Assembly: GCA_023459675.1 (NCBI GenBank)
Contig: JAEWTC010000080.1
Coordinates: 1 to 7,523 of the forward strand
Length of the DNA: 7,523 bases
Direction: 5' to 3'
From: Bacillota bacterium
GTDB lineage: Bacteria; Bacillota; Clostridia; Christensenellales; Aristaeellaceae
The number at the start of each line of letters is the position of its first letter. The stretch's first letter is position 1. The position numbers were made by a program, and so were the translations under genes. Below are positions 1-6,595 of this stretch, piece by piece. The notes under the pieces were generated by a model. It worked only from the letters and a program-made list of their open reading frames with translations, ran no database searches and had not been told where the DNA came from.

Positions 1-595
1 CGCGGTCTTCCTCGTTGTTGGCGCTGGTGATCAGGTTGTCGTCCTGAAAGATCACCTTCGGCCCGTTGATCAGCGTTTTGTTGCCGCGCCCGATGGTATT
101 GTAATGCACGATGGGCACGTGGACCACATCCAGCTGGTTTTCAATGGCGCGGGAATAATGCGTGTTCCAGGGATCCTCGATCTCGCTGTACGTAAAACCT
201 TCCAGCTCGCCGGGGAAGAACGGAAGCGTATCGGTTATCCTCTCGGGGTCGCCAAACCACAGAAAGATGATCCCGTGCGCCTCCCGCACGGGATAGGCGC
301 GCACGTTGAAGCGGTCGTTTTTCTGCGGCGAGCCCTTGCCGTTGGCCGGAATGAACACGCACTTGCCCTGCGGGTTAAACTCCAGGCCGTGGAACGGGCA
401 GCGGATGCAGCCGTTTTGAACCTTGCCGCCGCTCAGCGCCGCGCCGCGGTGGGTGCATTGGTCCGTCACACAGCCCAGCGCGCCATCCGGCGTGCGAAAC
501 AGCGCCAAATCAAGCCCCAGCCGTTTCACCGCCGTGATGCCGCCCGCCTTCACCTTGGCCGACGGCAGGATTGCGTACCATTGGTTGTTGATCAT
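1..595 (-). CDS. Rieske non-heme iron oxygenase, N-terminal part (cut by window edge)
   Basis: The 198 visible residues form the start of a Rieske-type oxygenase alpha subunit, a family that hydroxylates or demethylates substrates using O2 and electrons from a reductase. The 2Fe-2S site is seen as CTHRG (C47, H49) and CPFHG (C66, H69), 16 residues lie between C49-region and second cysteine. The start of the catalytic domain follows, with the mononuclear iron motif ENQLDVVHVPIVH: D156 is the likely bridging Asp, and H159 and H164 are iron ligands. The third iron ligand and the C-terminus lie outside the window. The opening MINNQWYAI and the IPANGK and YPV-E-HG-IFLWFG stretches resemble single-component VanA-like demethylases more than two-subunit ring dioxygenases (from memory of the family). 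ATG at 593-595 is preceded by GAAGAAGG as a ribosome binding site. It lies 62 bases behind the phosphatase and may be co-transcribed. The substrate cannot be told; no reductase is visible. Confidence 0.93.
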   Translation of the reverse strand, partial: MINNQWYAILPSAKVKAGGITAVKRLGLDLALFRTPDGALGCVTDQCTHRGAALSGGKVQNGCIRCPFHGLEFNPQGKCVFIPANGKGSPQKNDRFNVRAYPVREAHGIIFLWFGDPERITDTLPFFPGELEGFTYSEIEDPWNTHYSRAIENQLDVVHVPIVHYNTIGRGNKTLINGPKVIFQDDNLITSANNEEDR

Positions 596-657
596 CCCCG
601 ACCTTCTTCCCCGGCCTCCGCGCAGGCGGATGGCGACCGCCGCCGGCTTTGCGCCGC

Positions 658-3021
658 TTAGTTTGGAATATCCGCCGTTTCGGCGGTTGGAAGGGCTCCC
701 GGCACGTTCACGGTGGCGGCGCCGCCCGCGGGCTTTGCCTCCGAAGCGCGGTACCGCACGGCATAGGTGCCGGGGAGCAGGCCGCCCGTCCACGGCTCGC
801 CGCACGGCGTCCAGGCGGCGGCGCCGGTGCGCCGGTACTCCATGTCCGCCGTGGTGCCTTCGATCCGCCCGTCCGCGGCGCCCGCCGCGGTGGAAGCGAT
901 ACCCGTGAGGAAGGCGGGAACCGCCTCGTTTTTGATGATTGTGTATTGGTCGATCACCGTATTGGTTTCGGTTTCGTAGGTCGTCACGGTCAGGGCGGCG
1001 GCGCTTACGGTAATCCCGGAATAGGACGGCTTGTGCGTGGGCCAGCGCACGGCACGGTAGCCCTTGTCGGCATCCTTCAGGGTATAGAACATGCTGCCGC
1101 TGGCGGAGCTTGCGGTGATATACAGCGTGCCCGGCGGGTTGACGGCGAAGCTTTCCAGCCCGTTTTGCGCGACGTCGCCCAGCATTTGGTAGGTGCGCGT
1201 ATAGCAATGGTCGTGGCCGGACAACACCAAATCGATCCCATAGGCGTCCATCAGCGGGTAGAGCCACTTGCGCAGCGTGAGCGTGGCGCCCTCCAGCGAG
1301 TGGGACGCCGAGCAGTAGATGGAATGATGGAACATCACGACTTTCCACACGATATCGGTTCCGGCCGCATTGATGGCCTGCCCCATAAACTGCTCGTGCT
1401 CGGAAACGTTGCGGTTGTTGGTATTTAAGACCATGAACAGCGTTTTGCCGTAGGTAAACCAGTAATCATACCCGGACACCGTACCCCCGAGGCGGGATTC
1501 GTTGGGCATAAAGTAGTGGGACGCGTAAGTGCCTCCGTCGTCGTGATTGCCGACGGTTGCCACCAGCGGCAGAGAACGCAGCTGCGGCGGGGAGAAGAAC
1601 GCTTCGTATTGCTGTTCGCTGCTCAGGCTTTGCACATGATCGCCCGCGGACAGGATGAACCCCGCGTCCGGATAGGTGGCTTGGGCAAGCGTTAGGGTGT
1701 TCTGCCAGCCGGTCAGATCGGGAAGTATGCGGCCGCTCGCGCCGATTTGCGGATCTCCCACCAAAATGGCGGTGTAATTCTCCGCATCCCGCGTGCGGAA
1801 GCGGAAAACGTCGCTCCAGTTTTCGCCATTGCCCATGCGGTACACGTAAGCCGTATCCGGCAGAAGCCCCAGGGCGGTCAGCTTGTTGGAGCGCAGGCCG
1901 CCCTCCACCTTTTTGGGCGTTCCGGTATAGGTCTGCGCGGCAGCTTCCGGGAACCGCCCGTCCTCCATTTGCGCCGCAGGCGCGATTTGGAGCAGGCAGA
2001 CGTCCGCGTGCGAACCGCTGACAAACCAGGTAAAGTTCATTTCGGTTTCATTGGCGCCCGGTTGTAAAATGACGTCGCCCGCGTACAGCGGAACGTGAAC
2101 GGTTGCCGCCGCGCCCGCCAGATAACCGATCTTTTCGGCAAAGCGCACCTCGTAATCGCCGGAGGCGAGGCCTTCCACAAACCCGTCGCCGCAGCGCGCC
2201 CACTTGGCCGAACCATCTCCCGCGGGCCGGAATTCCATCTGCGCCGACGTGCCCTCAAGCCGCCCGTTCGAGGCAAAAAGCGTGTTGGGCGCAATGCCCG
2301 CAAGCCCTTCGGGTGCGGGCTGCTGCGCGTCGGTTACGGTAAAGGTGACGTTGAGCACCGCGGCGCGGTCCGGGTCGCGCTCAAACGCGGTGGCCGTGCG
2401 GTTGCCGGTTCCGCTGAACACAAAGGCGACGGCGTTGCCGTACGCCCAGCCGTCCGCGTTGACCGCCGCCTGCAAAAGCGGGGCAAGGTCGGGCGTTCGC
2501 TGGGCTTTGCCGGCTTTGCGTTCCTCGTTCCAGGCGTACCGGTTATCGGCGTCCGCAACCCAGCGCACGGCTTCCTCCGTTTGGGGGAGGGCGGATAGGG
2601 CCTGCGGTTTGCCGCCGTCAAATGGGACGGCGTCGGCTCCCGCAACAGCCGCGATCCTCACGTCGAACGGATCGGCGGGGAATTTTACGCGGTCTACCGT
2701 AAACTGAATATACGCGCTCTCGATCACCGCGCCCGGCAGGATCGGGATGTTCTGGAAGCGCAGCCCGACGATCTGCGGTTTTACGTCCGCCGCGCCGGGT
2801 TCTTCCACGCCGATCTCCAGATCGGTGCTTCCGGCGTCTGCAACACCGGTGGAAAGCCATTCCTCCAAATCGTCCGCGGCGGATTGGAGCCGAACGGCGA
2901 TGGTGTAGGAATGCGGCGCGGGCGCATCACCCGCCGCCGCGGAGGCAAGACCCGAGAAAAACGAGAAAATCAAGAGAGATATTCCAAACATCAGGCAGCG
3001 TCGGCCGGGGTGATTGTTCAT
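658..3021 (-). CDS. Secreted calcineurin-like metallophosphoesterase, multidomain
   Basis: This is a 787-residue exported phosphoesterase. Residues 1-30 are a signal peptide: RR near the N-terminus, a hydrophobic core, then ASAAA. Residues about 37-228 look like a beta-sandwich domain of extracellular proteins (QIVGLRFQNIPILPGAVI, TPDLAPLLQ, GW-YGNAVAF-FSGTGNR). Residues 240-311 and 705-774 are two copies of one repeat domain. About 315-411 is a fibronectin/PAP-N-like domain (MNFTWFVSG, LLPDTAYVYRMG). The catalytic domain, about 416-695, has GDPQ (D423), GDHVQ (D461), GNHDD (N492, H493), FHH (H565, H566) and GHDHCYTRT (H603, H605), the metal and phosphate ligands of the family. The tyrosine of true purple acid phosphatases (GDxxY) is replaced by Q464. 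No SLH domain, LPxTG or C-terminal helix is seen, so it is probably released or loosely bound. ATG 3021 is preferred over upstream GTG 3063 because GAAGGGA lies 8 bases upstream and the signal peptide begins there. Substrate unknown. Confidence 0.93.
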   Translation of the reverse strand: MNNHPGRRCLMFGISLLIFSFFSGLASAAAGDAPAPHSYTIAVRLQSAADDLEEWLSTGVADAGSTDLEIGVEEPGAADVKPQIVGLRFQNIPILPGAVIESAYIQFTVDRVKFPADPFDVRIAAVAGADAVPFDGGKPQALSALPQTEEAVRWVADADNRYAWNEERKAGKAQRTPDLAPLLQAAVNADGWAYGNAVAFVFSGTGNRTATAFERDPDRAAVLNVTFTVTDAQQPAPEGLAGIAPNTLFASNGRLEGTSAQMEFRPAGDGSAKWARCGDGFVEGLASGDYEVRFAEKIGYLAGAAATVHVPLYAGDVILQPGANETEMNFTWFVSGSHADVCLLQIAPAAQMEDGRFPEAAAQTYTGTPKKVEGGLRSNKLTALGLLPDTAYVYRMGNGENWSDVFRFRTRDAENYTAILVGDPQIGASGRILPDLTGWQNTLTLAQATYPDAGFILSAGDHVQSLSSEQQYEAFFSPPQLRSLPLVATVGNHDDGGTYASHYFMPNESRLGGTVSGYDYWFTYGKTLFMVLNTNNRNVSEHEQFMGQAINAAGTDIVWKVVMFHHSIYCSASHSLEGATLTLRKWLYPLMDAYGIDLVLSGHDHCYTRTYQMLGDVAQNGLESFAVNPPGTLYITASSASGSMFYTLKDADKGYRAVRWPTHKPSYSGITVSAAALTVTTYETETNTVIDQYTIIKNEAVPAFLTGIASTAAGAADGRIEGTTADMEYRRTGAAAWTPCGEPWTGGLLPGTYAVRYRASEAKPAGGAATVNVPGALPTAETADIPN
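700..909 (-). repeat. Second copy of the ~70-residue repeat domain in the phosphatase
   Basis: This segment encodes residues 705-774. It aligns with the copy before the catalytic region: LTGIA against LAGIA, GRIEGTTADMEYR against GRLEGTSAQMEFR, W-PCG against WARCG, PGTYAVRY against SGDYEVRF, GGAATVNVP against GAAATVHVP. The protein ends 13 residues later, so the copy is effectively the C-terminal domain. Confidence 0.8.
2089..2304 (-). repeat. First copy of the ~72-residue repeat domain in the phosphatase
   Basis: This segment encodes residues 240-311 of the phosphatase. It shares with the C-terminal copy the pattern L-GIA, then GR-EGT-A-ME-R, W--CG, GL--G-Y-VR and a closing AAATV-VP. Similar modules recur in Firmicutes surface and S-layer-associated proteins (family memory); their role is unproven and may be binding to cell wall or glycans. 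Confidence 0.8.
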
Positions 3022-3066
3022 GCGGTCGGTCCCTTCACGGGAAGCGCAAACACGCTCCCCCACACT

Positions 3067-3102
3067 GGTACATACGGGCAGTGTACAGGAAATGTATGTT
3101 CC
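3067..3102. promoter_or_regulatory. Three-block dyad, candidate operator upstream of phosphatase
   Basis: The outer arms ACATAC (3070-3075) and GTATGT (3094-3099) are exact inverted repeats. They are placed symmetrically, six bases each side of the self-complementary centre TGTACA (3082-3087). All share the axis at 3084.5. Two more pairs (GG at 3067-3068, CC at 3101-3102) extend the dyad after one mismatch. It lies 46 to 81 bases upstream of the phosphatase ATG, where a dimeric regulator could bind. No known regulator is assigned. Confidence 0.4.
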
Positions 3103-3105
3103 TTT

Positions 3106-3122
3106 TGTTGAAAACGTGTTAA
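3106..3122 (-). promoter_or_regulatory. Possible Pho-box-like direct repeat upstream of phosphatase
   Basis: Read on the minus strand, TTAACA (3122-3117) is followed after five bases by TCAACA (3111-3106), an 11-bp repeat period. Bacillus PhoP sites are TTAACA-like hexamers spaced this way (known for the family), and the gene downstream encodes a phosphatase. Only two units are clear; a third and fourth are not convincing. A weak -10 candidate, TACACT, lies about 20 bases further downstream. I could not find a good sigma-A promoter here, as would be expected of an activator-dependent one. Speculative. Confidence 0.25.
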
Positions 3123-3130
3123 AGAAGTAT

Positions 3131-3162
3131 AAAACTTCCGCCCGGCGCAGGCCGGGCGGAAG
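3131..3162 (-). terminator. Intrinsic terminator ending the hppA-popT unit
   Basis: A perfect 12-bp GC-rich stem (CTTCCGCCCGGC at 3135-3146 with its complement at 3151-3162) has a four-base loop. On the minus strand it is followed by TTTTATACTTC. It sits 50 bases after the DUF368 stop codon and before the phosphatase leader, so it should separate the two transcription units. The T-run is short, so some read-through is possible. Confidence 0.8.
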
Positions 3163-3211
3163 GGATACGACTTTTTACCTGATGCGACGCCGCGGGAGAG
3201 CGCGCGCAGCG

Positions 3212-4099
3212 CTACTCCTTCTCACCGCTTTGCATCAGGCGCCGGTTCGTGCGGTCCATCCACAGGGCAACGGCAACGCCCGCCGCCAAACACAGCAGAT
3301 AAATGCAGCAGTTCACAAAGGTATACGAGCCTTTCAGCGGCAAAATCACGATCGTCGAGGCCAGCGTGAGCCCCAGCACCGCGTGCATGAACGCGGAATA
3401 ATGGTTGGCAAGCAGCGAGCCGATGCCGCGGGAAAGCGTCACCACGCACAGCAACAGCCCAAGCCCCATGGGCAGGATCACCGCCATGTTCAACCCGGAG
3501 ATCCCCGCCATCATCGCCTCCATGACGCCCAGAAAGAAAAACAGGGAGGACGGGCTGAGCCCCGGCGCGATGATACCCAGCCCCCACAGCACGCCGCACA
3601 ACAGCCAGAGCCACAGGGAAGACGGAAGGCTGAGCGTGCCGGCGCCGCCGATGAACAGCAGGAAGGAAAGCATCAGCACGAACGCGGCCCCGCCGATCGC
3701 AAGGCTGCTTTTCGCGTGGCCCTGTTTGCCCGCCTCTTCCCAAAGGGAGGGCACCGTGCCTGCGATCAGGCCTACGAACAGCCAAACCGCCGCCGTTTCA
3801 TAGCGTTCCAGCACCCATTGAAGCGCTTTGGAAATTCCAAGAACGCCCAGGGCAAATCCGACAAAAATGGGAAGGAAGTAACGATACTGTTTGCGAAGCT
3901 CCCGTATCGGGTGCGCCATCAGCGCCATCAAAGGGCGGTAGATGCCCAGCACCACGCACAGCACGCCTCCGCTGATTCCGGGCAGAATGGCTCCAAGGCC
4001 TACGAGCGCGCCTTTGAGCATCGCGAACAGAACGCCCCCGCGGGAAGGTTTAGTTCCCGCGGGCGCCGTTTGGGGATCCGAAACGGAGGTTTGCTTCAT
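3212..4099 (-). CDS. popT: DUF368 membrane protein, PopT-like polyprenyl-phosphate translocase
   Basis: This 295-residue integral membrane protein has the length and signatures of the DUF368 family. Members were recently shown to move undecaprenyl phosphate from the outer to the cytoplasmic face of the membrane for reuse in wall and surface-polymer synthesis (PopT). Residues 1-20 are a polar tail. Hydrophobic segments start about residue 22 and continue to 281, ending in a basic MDRTNRR tail. The two-fold internal symmetry of the family is visible: GLGAILPGISGG with VLGIYRPLM (35-58) is echoed by GLGIIAPGLSPSS with FLGVMEAMM (173-197). These are the conserved family loops. ATG 4099 is chosen because AAGGCGG precedes it by about six bases and overlaps the end of hppA; only 14 bases separate the genes, suggesting translational coupling. 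The family is clear; the symbol and substrate rest on homology to characterised members. Confidence 0.92.
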   Translation of the reverse strand: MKQTSVSDPQTAPAGTKPSRGGVLFAMLKGALVGLGAILPGISGGVLCVVLGIYRPLMALMAHPIRELRKQYRYFLPIFVGFALGVLGISKALQWVLERYETAAVWLFVGLIAGTVPSLWEEAGKQGHAKSSLAIGGAAFVLMLSFLLFIGGAGTLSLPSSLWLWLLCGVLWGLGIIAPGLSPSSLFFFLGVMEAMMAGISGLNMAVILPMGLGLLLCVVTLSRGIGSLLANHYSAFMHAVLGLTLASTIVILPLKGSYTFVNCCIYLLCLAAGVAVALWMDRTNRRLMQSGEKE

Positions 4100-4113
4100 A
4101 CGATACCGCCTTT

Positions 4114-6153
4114 TTAATGAATGAGGGAGAAGGCAACGAACATGCCCGCGGCCAGCGAGGAAACCAGGGAAACGACGGTGATTTGCGTGTTGATGGACGG
4201 GCCGGCCGTATCCTTGAACGGATCGCCAACGGTATCGCCGATGACGGCCGCCTTATGGGCGGGGCTGCCCTTGCCGCCGAAGTGACCGGCTTCGATGTAT
4301 TTCTTGGCGTTATCCCACAGCCCGCCCGCGTTGCTCATCAGCAGCGCCAGCAAAAGGCCGGTGACGATGTTGCCCGCCAGATACCCGCCGACCGCCTGTA
4401 CGCCGCCGACGAACCCGACGACCAGCGTGATGACGATTGCCGATAAGCCCGCGGGAATCAGTTCGCGGATCGCGCCTTTGGCGGCGATATCGATGCACTT
4501 GCCGTATTCGGGCACAACGCCTTCCTTGCCCTCGGCAAGGCCAGGGATCTCCTGAAACTGGCGGTGAATTTCATTGACCATGACCTGTGCGTTGCGGTCC
4601 ACGCCCAAAATGAGCATCGCGGAGAAAATCGCGGGCACGGACGCGCCCACCAGAACGCCGAACAGCACGGTGGGGTTCATCAGGTCCAGGGTTACGGTCA
4701 CGCCGTGCAGCTTCACGGTTTCCAGGAACGCGCCCAGCAGCGCGATAACGGTAAGCCCCGCGGCGCCGATGGCGAAGCCCTTGGTGATTGCCTTGGAGGT
4801 GTTGCCGGCGGAATCGAGCTTATCGGTGATCTCGATGATATCGTCCCCCATGCCCGACATTTCCGCAAGCCCGCGCGCGTTATCCACAATCGGGCCGTAC
4901 GCATCGTTGCTGATGATCATGCCGACGACGGAAAGCATGCCCAGCGCCGCGATCGCGATCCCCAAAATGGCGTATTCCGGGCCAAGCGGTTCGCACAGGC
5001 GGTAGGAAAGCAGCGCGGCCAGGCCGATGCCCGCCATGGAAGGCAGCGCGCTCCAAAGCCCGTAGGAGAAGCCGGAGAGAATGGTGAATGCGGGGCCCTT
5101 CTGGCAGGCACGCGCAACGTTTTCCACGGGTTTTTTATCGTCCCCGGTAAAGAATTCGCTCGTAAAGCCGATGATCACGCCCGCGACCATGCCCAGCATT
5201 GCCGCGCCCCACAGGCGCAGATCATACTGGCCGATCAGGCTTGCGCCCAAGGTAAGCACAGCGAAAATGCCGCAGGTCACGTACGTGCCACGGTTGAGAG
5301 CCTTGCCGGGATCGCCGTGCGCACCGATGCGCGATAAAAACACCCCGACGATGGACGAAAGCAGGCCCAGCGCGCCGAACATGAAGATCAGCTCAATCTT
5401 GCCCAGGGCTACGCCCACCACCATCGCGGCGGCGATGGATGCGACGTTGGAATCGAACAGGTCCGCGCCCATGCCCGCCACGTCGCCCACGTTATCGCCC
5501 ACGTTATCGGCGATGACGGCAGGGTTGCGGGGATCGTCCTCCGGGATGCCGAGCTCCACCTTCCCGGCGAGGTCGGCGGCAATATCCGCCGTTTTGGTGA
5601 AAATGCCGCCGCCCGCCTTGGCGAACAGCGCCAGCGAGCTTGCGCCGAAGCTAAAGGCCATAATGACCTCGGTATCGCCGAGAATGAGATACAGCAAAGC
5701 CGCGCCCGCAAGCGACGAGGCCACCACCGCCATGCCCATCACCGCGCCGCCGCGGAACCCGGCCATATACGCAGGCGCAATGCCCTTTTTGGCGGCGGTC
5801 ACGGCTTTGACGTTGGCAATGGTCGCGATGCTGATGCCCACGATGCCCGCGGTAGCGGACAGCACCGTGCCAAACAGGTACGCAAGCACCATCCAGAGGT
5901 TTTCGAGGATATCGCCGCCCTGCCAGACGGGCTTGGGAAGCAGCGCAAAAATCAGAGCGGCCGCGCAGCCGCAGAAGATGAGCAGTATCTTATACTCCCG
6001 CTTGATAAACGTGAACGCGCCTTTGCGGATCAAAAGGCCGAGATCATCCAGCTTTTGATTGGCGCTGGGAAGCGCCTTCACCCACCGATAGAAATACGCC
6101 GCGACTAGAAACGCGACCACCGAAATAATAATTGACACGATCGTCCAAAACAT
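4114..6153 (-). CDS. hppA: Membrane-bound proton-translocating pyrophosphatase, probably K+-independent
   Basis: This 679-residue polytopic protein hydrolyses cytoplasmic pyrophosphate and pumps ions across the membrane. It has the usual length of bacterial members. The substrate and Mg2+ site is visible as GGGIFTKTAD-AADLAGKVE followed by PEDDPRNPAVIADNVGDNVGD (181-224). Further family blocks are SNDAYGPI-DNA (415-426), GVDRNAQVMVNEI (517-529), SNAGGLWDNAKKYIE (607-621) and KAAVIGDTVGDPFKDTAGPSIN (634-655). The K+-sensing position reads GNTSKAITKG: K454 replaces the alanine of K+-dependent enzymes and T457 occupies the paired position. This is the pattern of K+-independent pumps; because known Na+ pumps are K+-dependent, H+ is the likely ion. 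ATG 6153 has AGGATGGGG upstream. It is the second gene of the unit from the promoter at 6619-6647 and is followed closely by the DUF368 gene. It may save energy by using waste pyrophosphate. Confidence 0.97.
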   Translation of the reverse strand: MFWTIVSIIISVVAFLVAAYFYRWVKALPSANQKLDDLGLLIRKGAFTFIKREYKILLIFCGCAAALIFALLPKPVWQGGDILENLWMVLAYLFGTVLSATAGIVGISIATIANVKAVTAAKKGIAPAYMAGFRGGAVMGMAVVASSLAGAALLYLILGDTEVIMAFSFGASSLALFAKAGGGIFTKTADIAADLAGKVELGIPEDDPRNPAVIADNVGDNVGDVAGMGADLFDSNVASIAAAMVVGVALGKIELIFMFGALGLLSSIVGVFLSRIGAHGDPGKALNRGTYVTCGIFAVLTLGASLIGQYDLRLWGAAMLGMVAGVIIGFTSEFFTGDDKKPVENVARACQKGPAFTILSGFSYGLWSALPSMAGIGLAALLSYRLCEPLGPEYAILGIAIAALGMLSVVGMIISNDAYGPIVDNARGLAEMSGMGDDIIEITDKLDSAGNTSKAITKGFAIGAAGLTVIALLGAFLETVKLHGVTVTLDLMNPTVLFGVLVGASVPAIFSAMLILGVDRNAQVMVNEIHRQFQEIPGLAEGKEGVVPEYGKCIDIAAKGAIRELIPAGLSAIVITLVVGFVGGVQAVGGYLAGNIVTGLLLALLMSNAGGLWDNAKKYIEAGHFGGKGSPAHKAAVIGDTVGDPFKDTAGPSINTQITVVSLVSSLAAGMFVAFSLIH

Positions 6154-6200
6154 ACGAACCCCATCCTATCCGCCTGCAGCGCACGGCGCGGCAGGTAATT

Positions 6201-6231
6201 ATTTGAAGAACTCCATTTCCATTCTTCAAAT
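6201..6231. repeat. 10-bp perfect inverted repeat over the stop codon of the small gene
   Basis: ATTTGAAGAA (6201-6210) and TTCTTCAAAT (6222-6231) are exact inverted repeats separated by 11 bases. The right arm contains the TGA stop (6226-6228) of the small membrane-protein gene. In the minus-strand transcript this is an AU-rich hairpin without a U-run, so it is not a standard terminator. It could tune expression of hppA relative to the small gene, or act as an operator. Role unknown. Confidence 0.5.
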
Positions 6232-6582
6232 TTCAGGGGGCGCCAGCTGCGGGTGGCAGGTTTTGCAGGCAAGCATGTGCCGCATACAATAATTCACCGT
6301 ACGCCGCGTGCCGGGCAGAAGCCTGACCCGCAGGAATAAAAAGCAGCAGGCCGCCAGCGGTAGAAAGCCCCGGAAGGGCAACAGCAATTGCCGGAACGCT
6401 TCCAAGCCCGTTACGGCGAAGGCCGCCGTCATCATTTCGTTTTCATAGGGGCTGTCCGCCCGGGTCAGAGCGCCGGGCTGCGGAAACGCCTGCTGCGCCT
6501 GCCAATCCTCCTGCGCGGCGGCGAAAGGGGAAAGCAGCAGCACAAGCAGCAACATGCATGCCAATGCCGCTATTCTGCGCAT
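6226..6582 (-). CDS. Small secreted or membrane protein with Cys/His-rich tail, unrecognised
   Basis: I do not recognise this 118-residue protein. It is likely real: its ATG has GGAGGTG six bases upstream and sits about 30 bases after a near-consensus promoter. Residues 1-23 (MRRIAALACMLLLVLLLSPF then AAA) look like a signal peptide, cleaved before Q24, or a first membrane anchor. A polar stretch (24-56), rich in Gln and Glu, follows. A second hydrophobic segment at about 63-86 (LLLPFRGFLPLAACCFLFL) runs into a basic region RVRLLPGTRR, which by the positive-inside rule puts the tail in the cytoplasm. The tail carries C99, H102, C106, C109 and H110, including CKTCH. This could bind zinc or another metal, or be redox active; it matches the c-haem CXXCH pattern, but the predicted location argues against haem. 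As first gene of the hppA-popT unit, it may act with the pump. TTG 6600 is a less likely alternative start. Confidence 0.7.
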   Translation of the reverse strand: MRRIAALACMLLLVLLLSPFAAAQEDWQAQQAFPQPGALTRADSPYENEMMTAAFAVTGLEAFRQLLLPFRGFLPLAACCFLFLRVRLLPGTRRTVNYCMRHMLACKTCHPQLAPPEI

Positions 6583-6595
6583 ACTCCGCACCTCC

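Noticed and set aside
596..657. Possible terminator between the phosphatase and the Rieske gene
   Set aside because: Only a five-base stem (TCCGC/GCGGA) could be found, with no T-run; co-transcription is the simpler reading.
649..1428. Plus-strand open frame of 259 codons opposite the phosphatase
   Set aside because: Gly/Arg-rich translation without homology I recognise, opposite the catalytic domain of the phosphatase; no ribosome binding site reason to prefer it.
3022..3063. Upstream GTG start at 3063 for the phosphatase
   Set aside because: It would place a charged 14-residue stretch before the signal peptide; ATG 3021 has a well-spaced GAAGGGA and gives a standard signal peptide.
3014..4117. 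Long plus-strand open frame of 367 codons opposite the DUF368 gene
   Set aside because: Its product is a His/Gln/Arg-rich low-complexity string with no recognisable domain. The opposite strand encodes a clear DUF368 membrane protein; this is a GC-rich antisense shadow.
5081..6058. Plus-strand open frame of 325 codons opposite hppA
   Set aside because: Pro/Ala/Ser-rich translation lacking domains, fully inside the conserved pyrophosphatase gene on the other strand.
6253..6267. CKTCH in the small protein as a c-type haem site
   Set aside because: The basic region after the second hydrophobic segment predicts a cytoplasmic tail, where haem c is not attached, and no cytochrome maturation genes are in view. 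Kept only as a possible metal or redox motif.
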